A stretch of DNA of 5,215 bases. Origin: Sphingomonadales bacterium. GTDB lineage: Bacteria; Pseudomonadota; Alphaproteobacteria; Sphingomonadales; Sphingomonadaceae. Of the stretch, positions 1-5,215 are shown piece by piece. The position numbers and the translations under genes were made by a program. Position 1 is the first letter of the stretch, and each line of letters starts with the position of its first letter. Location: positions 1 through 5,215 of the forward strand of contig JAFLDC010000226.1 in NCBI GenBank assembly GCA_017302775.1, read 5' to 3'. The notes under the pieces were generated by a model that was given only the letters and a program-made list of their open reading frames with translations, searched no databases and was not told the DNA's origin.

Positions 1-1160
1 TGCACGTATTCAAAGTTGGCAATGGCGGGGGGATGGGGCGCCTTGCGCTCGGCCGCATACTCGGTGACGGGATGCACGAAGGCGACGAGCTGGTCACGAA
101 CGGCGCTGCGGAACGGGCCGGATCGCTGTTTTTTATGCAGGGCGACAAGGCCACCAAACAGCCATCGGCGCAAAGCGGCGATATCATTGCCGTCGCCAAG
201 ATCGATTCGGCCAGAAGCGGCATGGTCCTTAGCCGGAAAGGCGCCGCGGTGGGCGAAGCAGGCCTGATCGCTTACCCGCCGCGCAATGCCGCCGCCGCCA
301 TCACTACACGCGACCGCCAGGATGACGTGAAGTTGTCCACCGCACTGCACCGGCTGTGCGAAGAGGATCCCGCGCTGGAATGGCACCAGGATGACGCCAG
401 CCACGAAACCGTGCTGCGCGCGATCAATGACGATCACCTTGCGGTCGTGCTGGCACGGCTGCAGCGCCGCTATGGCGTGGCGGTTGACGCCAGGCCGCCA
501 CGGATCGCGTACCGCGAATCGATCCGCAAGCCGGCTGGTGCCCGCGGTCGGCACAAGAAGCAGTCGGGCGGACACGGCCAGTACGGCGATTGCGTCATCG
601 AAGTACGCCCGTTGCAGCGGGGCGGCGGCTTTCTGTTTGAAGACCGGATTACCGGCGGTGCGATCCCGCGTCAGTACATCCCCGCCGTCGAGGCCGGGCT
701 ATGCGATGCGATGCAGCGGGGACCACTCGGTTTTCCGGTCGTCGACGTTGCCGTCACGCTGACCGACGGCTCTTTCCACTCGGTCGACAGTTCGGAACTC
801 GCCTTCCGCATGGCCGGGCGGATGGCAATGACTGAGGCGCTGGCGGCAGCGGGGCCTTATCTGCTGGAACCCGTCGCCCGGGTGATGATCGACACGCCCG
901 GTGGGACAGGTTCCCGCGCCGGGTCGGTGCTGTCAGCACGACGCGGGCAGATTCTGGGGCTTGGACCGCATCCGCAATGGCCGCGCTGGGAGCGGGTCGA
1001 AGCCTTGCTGCCTGAAGCATCACTGCCGGGGCTTGATGCAGAACTGCGCTCGCTCAGTCAGGGTCTGGCCAGCTTTACGGCCCAGTTCGATCATCTGGCG
1101 GAGCTGGGTGGCAAGCACGCCGAGGAAGCGATCAAAGCGAGGGCAAGCGAAGCCGCCTGA
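1..1160 (+). CDS. Elongation factor G-like translational GTPase, C-terminal part (5' end outside window)
   Basis: The frame is open from base 3 to the TGA at 1158-1160, so the gene begins upstream; the ATG at 33 lies inside the protein. What remains (about 385 residues) is EF-G domains II to V; the N-terminal GTPase domain is missing from the window. Numbering from the Met at 33, domain II runs to about residue 75, domain III to about 155, domain IV follows with KKQSGGHGQYGDCVIEV (175-191), GGAIPRQYIPAVEAG (208-222) and the tip loop DGSFHSVDSSELAF (245-258), and domain V starts near LLEPVARV (277-284). The His in GSFH sits where EF-G has its translocation His (E. coli H583). Domain V is divergent: canonical GDVxGDLxxRRG is replaced by GSRAGSVLSARRG and the EMFGYAT motif by ASLPGLDAE, before a conserved LRSLSQGLASF. 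EF-G moves tRNA and mRNA through the ribosome; this looks like a paralogous EF-G-like form, not the str-operon FusA, and no str-operon gene is adjacent. Family call is firm, exact role is not. Confidence 0.9.
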   Translation, partial: HVFKVGNGGGMGRLALGRILGDGMHEGDELVTNGAAERAGSLFFMQGDKATKQPSAQSGDIIAVAKIDSARSGMVLSRKGAAVGEAGLIAYPPRNAAAAITTRDRQDDVKLSTALHRLCEEDPALEWHQDDASHETVLRAINDDHLAVVLARLQRRYGVAVDARPPRIAYRESIRKPAGARGRHKKQSGGHGQYGDCVIEVRPLQRGGGFLFEDRITGGAIPRQYIPAVEAGLCDAMQRGPLGFPVVDVAVTLTDGSFHSVDSSELAFRMAGRMAMTEALAAAGPYLLEPVARVMIDTPGGTGSRAGSVLSARRGQILGLGPHPQWPRWERVEALLPEASLPGLDAELRSLSQGLASFTAQFDHLAELGGKHAEEAIKARASEAA

Positions 1161-1165
1161 GACGT

Positions 1166-1558
1166 TCACTCGATGGTCCGAAACTGCCGTGACCATGGCA
1201 CCGAGGCCATCAGTGAACACCGCGACGCTGCAATGTGGACAGCGACCGTCCCGCCGTCACGATTGAAGCGGAATGGGATGTAGACGTGACGCCAGGCACC
1301 GCTTGGCGCCGCGTAGACTTGCCATGCGATGGGCTTCATATCCCCGTTGCGCAAAGTAAATTGCAGCGCTTCGCCGGGAATCAGACCGCTGGCGCGGATT
1401 TCGATGAAGCGGCCGTTACCCGCAATCTCCAGCTCGCAGCCGCTGGAACGGTCGAAGGCCAGCAGCGGCCAACCGGACTGGATAGTGGCGCTTGCCGAAC
1501 CTGCCGTACAAGCCACTACAGCGATAAGGGCAATAGCGGTTCGTGTGCTGCGCATCAT
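1166..1558 (-). CDS. Small secreted protein of unknown function (about 130 aa)
   Basis: I do not recognise this family. The start chosen is the first of two adjacent ATGs (1556-1558 and 1553-1555), because GGAGG lies 6 nt upstream; a longer frame reaching to 1705 gives a low-complexity Arg-rich N-terminus without a ribosome-binding site. The product starts MMRSTRTAIALIAVVAC, a positive n-region and short hydrophobic core, followed by SASA, a plausible signal peptidase I site after residue 24. VVAC also fits a lipobox, with Cys17 as possible lipidated residue, so a lipoprotein is an alternative. The mature part of about 106 residues is mostly short alternating hydrophobic stretches (ELEIAGNGRFIEIRASG, ALQFTLRNG, WRHVYIPFRF, TVAVHIAASRC) that suggest a beta sandwich, with two Cys (in GCELEI and RCSLMA) that could form a disulfide in the periplasm. 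It lies downstream of recA on the same strand, 259 bp away behind two hairpins, and converges on the EF-G-like gene with a 5-bp gap. Confidence 0.72.
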   Translation of the reverse strand: MMRSTRTAIALIAVVACTAGSASATIQSGWPLLAFDRSSGCELEIAGNGRFIEIRASGLIPGEALQFTLRNGDMKPIAWQVYAAPSGAWRHVYIPFRFNRDGGTVAVHIAASRCSLMASVPWSRQFRTIE

Positions 1559-1564
1559 GGCTGG

Positions 1565-1569
1565 CCTCC
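1565..1569 (-). promoter_or_regulatory. Ribosome-binding site that sets the start of the secreted protein
   Basis: On the minus strand a perfect GGAGG core is followed by 6 nt (CCAGCC) and then ATGATG. The spacing fits the first ATG (1556-1558), and also the second at 9 nt. It decides against the longer reading frame that begins at 1705. Confidence 0.75.
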
Positions 1570-1691
1570 GGTACAGGCGCCATCCTACACATCGGTGTGC
1601 GCGAGGGTGTGGATGTGTTGCACCTGCCCCAGGTCGGGACACCCTGCGCAACCTGCTCCTGGCTTGTAACCAAAACCGGCGCGGCAGCCTG

Positions 1692-1703
1692 GGCAGGCCT
1701 GCC
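1692..1703. repeat. Perfect 12-bp palindrome
   Basis: GGCAGGCCTGCC reads the same on both strands. It lies between the recA hairpins and the secreted-protein gene. It could be a dimeric regulator site, but GC-rich intergenic DNA yields such palindromes by chance and nothing else points to a function. Confidence 0.3.
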
Positions 1704-1720
1704 ACGCCGGTCTGTGGTTT

Positions 1721-1763
1721 GGAGGGTGCCCCCTTGGGATACGGGGAACAAGGGGCACCCTCC
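1721..1763 (-). terminator. Second stem-loop behind recA, possible terminator
   Basis: Inverted repeat: GGAGGGTGCCCCCTT at 1721-1735 pairs with AAGGGGCACCCTCC at 1750-1763, giving a 14-bp stem with a single bulged base and a 14-nt loop. It lies about 55 nt past the recA stop in the recA transcript. There is no T-run after either arm (the minus strand continues AAACCACAG), so it is not a classical intrinsic terminator. It may stop or slow polymerase together with the preceding hairpin, or protect the recA mRNA 3' end. The structure is seen; the function is inferred. Confidence 0.55.
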
Positions 1764-1771
1764 GTTCAGTC

Positions 1772-1804
1772 CCGGCATGTCAGGCGGGCGGCCCGCCATG
1801 CCGG
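1772..1804 (-). terminator. First stem-loop behind recA, nested hairpin
   Basis: Outer arms CCGGCATG (1772-1779) and CATGCCGG (1797-1804) are a perfect 8-bp inverted repeat; inside them GCGGGC (1784-1789) and GCCCGC (1791-1796) can pair further, at least 5 bp with a 3-nt loop, leaving a 4-nt bulge (TCAG, 1780-1783). It begins 13 nt after the recA stop codon on the minus strand. No U-tract follows, so it is a likely transcription-end or mRNA 3'-stability element and not a textbook intrinsic terminator. Confidence 0.55.
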
Positions 1805-1817
1805 AAGCTCTCAGGGA

Positions 1818-2885
<1,068 letters not shown>

Positions 2886-2890
2886 TGCAG

Positions 2891-2898
2891 TTCCCCTT
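2891..2898 (-). promoter_or_regulatory. recA ribosome-binding site
   Basis: On the minus strand AAGGGGAA ends 5 nt before the ATG at 2883-2885. It is a purine-rich, imperfect Shine-Dalgarno sequence that supports the 355-residue start over the internal ATG at codon 15. Confidence 0.55.
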
Positions 2899-2935
2899 GC
2901 GTAACCAGCCGACCGATCAGGTCAACGTGTGACTC

Positions 2936-2964
2936 GATGTATCGCATTTGTTCTTTTGGAACAA
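2936..2964 (-). promoter_or_regulatory. Candidate recA promoter
   Basis: On the minus strand TTGTTC (2959-2964) is followed after 17 nt by TACATC (2936-2941). The -35 matches consensus at four of six bases; the -10 is weak (three of six). Its main support is position: the -35 hexamer overlaps half of the LexA box, the usual way a LexA site blocks RNA polymerase. Transcription would start near 2930, about 45 nt ahead of the recA start codon. Confidence 0.35.
2948..2964. repeat. Inverted repeat overlapping the LexA box
   Basis: TTGTTC (2948-2953) and GAACAA (2959-2964) are perfect 6-bp arms around a 5-nt spacer. The right arm is also one half of the LexA direct repeat, so the same GAAC can be read as part of a direct or an inverted pair. 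Confidence 0.5.
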
Positions 2965-2973
2965 GGGGGGAAC
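2959..2973 (-). promoter_or_regulatory. LexA (SOS) box, alphaproteobacterial type, upstream of recA
   Basis: The plus strand reads GAAC-AAGGGGG-GAAC, that is GTTC-N7-GTTC on the recA strand, an exact match to the direct-repeat LexA site known from alphaproteobacteria such as Rhodobacter, Caulobacter and rhizobia. It is centred about 80 bp upstream of the recA start codon and overlaps the candidate -35. LexA would repress recA here until activated RecA filaments cause LexA cleavage. Further half-sites flank it: GTTC at 2950-2953 and GAAC at 2986-2989. Confidence 0.85.
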
Positions 2974-2994
2974 GAAACATTTTTGGAACACCGC

Positions 2995-3009
2995 GAAATG
3001 GCGCATTTC
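2995..3009. repeat. Inverted repeat GAAATG-GCG-CATTTC in the divergent control region
   Basis: Perfect 6-bp arms (2995-3000 and 3004-3009) with a 3-nt spacer, located between recA and the monooxygenase promoter. It has the shape of a dimeric operator, but no known regulator motif is recognised, and it could be chance. Confidence 0.3.
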
Positions 3010-3114
3010 ATGGCCCACAAGCCAAGCGGAGGGTAATTCGCACCGATCAGCTTGTGGAACAGGCGAAGTGTCATTGCCCGCCGGGGTAAGCAATCGCGCA
3101 TCGCAATTCGTCGG

Positions 3115-3143
3115 TTGAAAACCCACGGCGGCGGCGTGACAAT
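3115..3143 (+). promoter_or_regulatory. Candidate sigma-70 promoter for the FAD monooxygenase gene
   Basis: TTGAAA (3115-3120, five of six consensus bases) and GACAAT (3138-3143, four of six) are separated by the optimal 17 bp. A transcript from about 3150 would give a leader of roughly 43 nt to the GTG at 3193. If real, it excludes the in-frame GTG at 3136 and the TTG codons at 3052 and 3115 as starts, because they lie upstream of or within the promoter. Confidence 0.45.
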
Positions 3144-3192
3144 CTGTTGCTGTCAACTGGTCGCCGCCTTGCAATGCGGATATGACCGCTGC

Positions 3193-4425
3193 GTGGGGCA
3201 CTTCACGATCGCGATTGCAGGATGCGGACCGGCGGGACTGACATGCGCCTTGCTGCTGGCGCGTGATGGCCACGCCGTCACACTGTGCGATCGCTTTGCA
3301 GCACCGCAGCCGCTCGGTTCGGGCCTGATGATTCAGCCGACCGGTATGGCGGTTCTGCATAAACTTGGCCTGGCGCTTGACGCCATGCGGCGCGGGGCAG
3401 TGATCGAGCGGCTTTACGGCCTGTGCCAGTCGGGCCGGACGGTGCTTGATGCCCGTTATGCGGAACTGCCCGGTCCGCCCAGCGTGGGCCTCGGCATTCA
3501 CCGGGCGAGCCTGTTCGACCTGTTGTTCGAAGCTGTCAGGCAAGCCGGCATTACGATTTGCGCCGATCATGCCGTGACTGGCAGCCGTACCGACTCATCC
3601 GGCCGCTGGCTGGAGTTTTCCGGCCAGGAGCCCGCCGGACCATTTGACCTGGTGGTCGATGCACTGGGCCTTCACACCCCACTGGCCGCTCCCTGCGGCA
3701 GGGATCTTCCGTTTGGCGCGCTGTGGGCCACCCTGCCCTGGCCCGCTGACGGGCCGTTCCGACGCGATCGCCTGGAGCAACGCTACCGCGCCGCCCGTGA
3801 GATGATCGGCGTATTGCCGACCGGCACCCGCCCCGGAAGCGGCGAGGAACTGGCGCTGTTCTGGTCGCTCCCCGCTGGCGGCTATGCCGGCTGGCTGGAT
3901 CGCGGGCTGGACGCCTGGCGCGATGAGGTGGCGCAGTTGTGGCCCGATTGCATGACACTGACCGAGCAGATCACCGACCCCGCCCAGCTTACGATGGCAC
4001 GGTATGCACACCGATCGTTGGCGGCCCCGGCGCAGCTTCGGCTGGTCCATATCGGCGATGCATGGCACACCGCCAGCCCTCAACTTGGCCAGGGCGCCAA
4101 CATGGCATTGCTCGACGCCTGGGCGGTATCCGAGGCGCTGCGGCTGACCGGCGATCCGTTCGAGGTCCCAGCGCAAGCGATCCAGTTGCGGCGGCTGCAT
4201 GTCAGTCTGTACCAGGCGGCAACTGCGTTCTTCACCCCGCTGTATCAGTCCAACGCCGCTGCCCCGGCCTGGGTTCGCGATCATCTGTTCGCCCCGGCAT
4301 CACGGTTCTGGCCGGGCAAGCAGATCCAGGCCGTCTTGATGAGCGGACTGCTTGGCGCGCCGCTTGGACGGTTGGGGCTGAAGCGACCGGATTATGCGGA
4401 ACTGCTCAGCCAGTTGCCAAGCTGA
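3193..4425 (+). CDS. FAD-dependent monooxygenase, UbiH/PHBH-like class A family (about 410 aa)
   Basis: Members of this family bind FAD, are reduced by NAD(P)H and insert one oxygen atom into an organic, often aromatic, substrate; the substrate here cannot be told. Numbered from the GTG, the Rossmann fingerprint GCGPAG is at 10-15 in FTIAIAGCGPAGLTCALLLARDG, the FAD-contacting Arg is in GIHRASL (about 104), and the GD motif GDAWHTASPQLGQGAN begins at about 288. The usual GADG (DG) motif reads VVDALGLHTP (155-163), so its Asp is replaced, a variant that also occurs in related flavoproteins. The C-terminus (FFTPLYQS onwards) resembles that of UbiH-like proteins. No transmembrane segment is clear. 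The frame has no ATG ahead of the Rossmann fold. GTG 3193 was chosen because it gives a normal length and lies below a good candidate promoter, but its ribosome-binding site is poor; TTG 3169 is the alternative. The gene is divergent from recA and converges on the cckA-like gene with a 33-bp gap. Confidence 0.85.
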   Translation: MGHFTIAIAGCGPAGLTCALLLARDGHAVTLCDRFAAPQPLGSGLMIQPTGMAVLHKLGLALDAMRRGAVIERLYGLCQSGRTVLDARYAELPGPPSVGLGIHRASLFDLLFEAVRQAGITICADHAVTGSRTDSSGRWLEFSGQEPAGPFDLVVDALGLHTPLAAPCGRDLPFGALWATLPWPADGPFRRDRLEQRYRAAREMIGVLPTGTRPGSGEELALFWSLPAGGYAGWLDRGLDAWRDEVAQLWPDCMTLTEQITDPAQLTMARYAHRSLAAPAQLRLVHIGDAWHTASPQLGQGANMALLDAWAVSEALRLTGDPFEVPAQAIQLRRLHVSLYQAATAFFTPLYQSNAAAPAWVRDHLFAPASRFWPGKQIQAVLMSGLLGAPLGRLGLKRPDYAELLSQLPS

Positions 4426-4458
4426 GCGGTCCGGAACGGCCACGAAAGCCGGCCCCGC

Positions 4459-5215
4459 CTAACCCTTTGCCGCAGACAGCACCGCGCCGACCTTGTCGGT
4501 AATCTGCTGCACGGTAAATGGCTTGGCCAGGAATTCCACTTCGGCGATGTCAATTTCCTGGCGCAACTGAGCTTCGGCGTAGCCCGACATGAACAGCACT
4601 GGCATATCCGGCCGGGTTTTGCGGATTTCGCGGACCATGCTGGGTCCGTCCATCACTGGCATGACCACATCGGAAACGACCATGTCGAACTCCGCCCCGC
4701 CCTCAACAATTTCAAGCCCTTCATCACCGTCGCTGGCGGTGCTTACCGTGTAACCGGCTCTGGTCAGCGCCCGTTCGGCCACGGCGCGGACCATGTCCTC
4801 ATCCTCGACCAGCAGGATACGCCCGCCCCCGGACCACTGTTGAACCGGCGTAGCCGGCTCAACCTTCGCCGGCGCGATGCTGGTCGGGTCGGCATGGTGC
4901 ACCGGCAGATATACGGTGAAGGTGGTGCCCCGGCCAACTTCGCTGTCCGCAAAAATGAATCCGCCCGACTGCTTGACGATACCGTAAACCGTGGAGAGCC
5001 CCAGCCCGGTGCCCTTGCCCTGGTCCTTGGTGGTAAAGAACGGTTCGAAGATCTTGCCGAGGTGATCGGGCGCTATCCCGCTGCCGGTATCGCGCACTTC
5101 CAGTGCGGTATAGTCGGCTTGCGGCATGATCCCGCTGCGCATCGCGCGGACATCATTGGCGGTGACCTTCTTCGTCGCCAGCGTCACTTTGCCGCTGCCG
5201 TCACCCTTGGCCTGC
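4459..5215 (-). CDS. cckA: CckA-type hybrid sensor histidine kinase, C-terminal part (5' end outside window)
   Basis: The minus-strand frame is open to the window edge and stops with TAG at 4459-4461; GTG at 5185-5187 is an internal codon. Numbered from that codon, the end of the HATPase domain is present: G1 box [10 protein letters not shown] (31-40), F box [10 protein letters not shown] (45-54), G2 box [20 protein letters not shown] (57-76). A Pro/Ala-rich linker (about 96-120) leads to a receiver domain: acidic pocket VEDED (127-131), phosphoacceptor Asp173 in [13 protein letters not shown] (codon 4669-4671), switch Ser in MSGYAE, and Lys in AKPF (222). The signature [29 protein letters not shown] plus terminal receiver matches CckA, the membrane-bound bifunctional kinase/phosphatase that feeds phosphate through ChpT to CtrA and CpdR to control cell cycle, motility and related functions in alphaproteobacteria. 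PAS, membrane and DHp segments with the His lie outside. All receiver residues are intact. Another CckA-like hybrid kinase is possible but less likely. Confidence 0.9.
   Translation of the reverse strand, partial: QAKGDGSGKVTLATKKVTANDVRAMRSGIMPQADYTALEVRDTGSGIAPDHLGKIFEPFFTTKDQGKGTGLGLSTVYGIVKQSGGFIFADSEVGRGTTFTVYLPVHHADPTSIAPAKVEPATPVQQWSGGGRILLVEDEDMVRAVAERALTRAGYTVSTASDGDEGLEIVEGGAEFDMVVSDVVMPVMDGPSMVREIRKTRPDMPVLFMSGYAEAQLRQEIDIAEVEFLAKPFTVQQITDKVGAVLSAAKG

Larger units (their letters stand above)
1559..1817. other. Gene-free stretch between recA and the secreted-protein gene
   Basis: I find no convincing gene here. From the recA side it holds two strong stem-loops (1772-1804 and 1721-1763), then a perfect 12-bp palindrome GGCAGGCCTGCC (1692-1703), then about 130 bp of GC-rich sequence up to the ribosome-binding site at 1565-1569. 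No clear -35/-10 pair for the secreted-protein gene could be identified on the minus strand, so it may rely on read-through from recA or on a promoter I cannot recognise. No tRNA-like cloverleaf was seen. Confidence 0.6.

Noticed and set aside
1559..1705. 49-codon N-terminal extension of the secreted protein
   Set aside because: It is Arg/Pro-rich and low in information, lacks a ribosome-binding site, and would bury a clear signal peptide that has a GGAGG site directly ahead of its own ATG.
3010..3036. Eight-codon leader-like frame starting ATG GCC CAC and ending TAA
   Set aside because: No ribosome-binding site, no runs of regulatory codons, no attenuator-like structure downstream, and it lies upstream of the candidate promoter.
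3052..3192. TTG start at 3052 extending the monooxygenase by 47 residues
   Set aside because: The extension contains CCC and several basic runs unlike the family, spans the best promoter candidate, and class A monooxygenases normally begin a few residues before the Rossmann fingerprint.
3595..4284. Minus-strand open frames opposite the monooxygenase
   Set aside because: They are shadows of the plus-strand coding sequence, which carries clear flavoprotein motifs; their translations show none.
4426..4458. Bidirectional terminator between the monooxygenase and the cckA-like gene
   Set aside because: Only a 4-bp CGGC/GCCG pairing with a 7-nt loop is visible and no T-run; too weak to call.

Overview
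The window looks like ordinary chromosomal sequence from a GC-rich alphaproteobacterium, most likely a sphingomonad (Novosphingobium/Sphingobium/Erythrobacter-like). The evidence is a RecA carrying the N-terminal form seen in that order, a CckA-type hybrid kinase, and an SOS box of the alphaproteobacterial type (GTTC-N7-GTTC). The genus is an inference from remembered protein similarity and was not computed.

Layout: (1) bases 1-1160, + strand, the C-terminal part of an elongation factor G-like translational GTPase that is cut by the window edge. (2) 1166-1558, - strand, a small exported protein of unknown function that converges on the EF-G-like gene with only 5 bp between the stop codons. 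(3) 1559-1817, a gene-free stretch holding two strong stem-loops just behind recA and a 12-bp palindrome. (4) 1818-2885, - strand, recA, complete. (5) 2886-3192, the divergent control region: recA ribosome-binding site, a textbook alphaproteobacterial LexA box with extra half-sites, and a good candidate promoter for the next gene. (6) 3193-4425, + strand, a class A (UbiH/PHBH-like) FAD-dependent monooxygenase whose start must be a non-ATG codon. (7) 4459-5215, - strand, the C-terminal part of a CckA-type hybrid histidine kinase, cut by the window edge.

The genes do not form one pathway. They are housekeeping or regulatory genes: translation (EF-G-like), DNA repair and the SOS response (recA), and cell-cycle phosphorelay (CckA), plus an unassigned flavoenzyme and an unassigned secreted protein. 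I see no mobile element, CRISPR array, RNA gene or defence-like cassette. The points that best repay a second look are the compound SOS operator, the tandem hairpins behind recA, the divergent domain V of the EF-G-like protein, and the start and altered FAD fingerprint of the monooxygenase.
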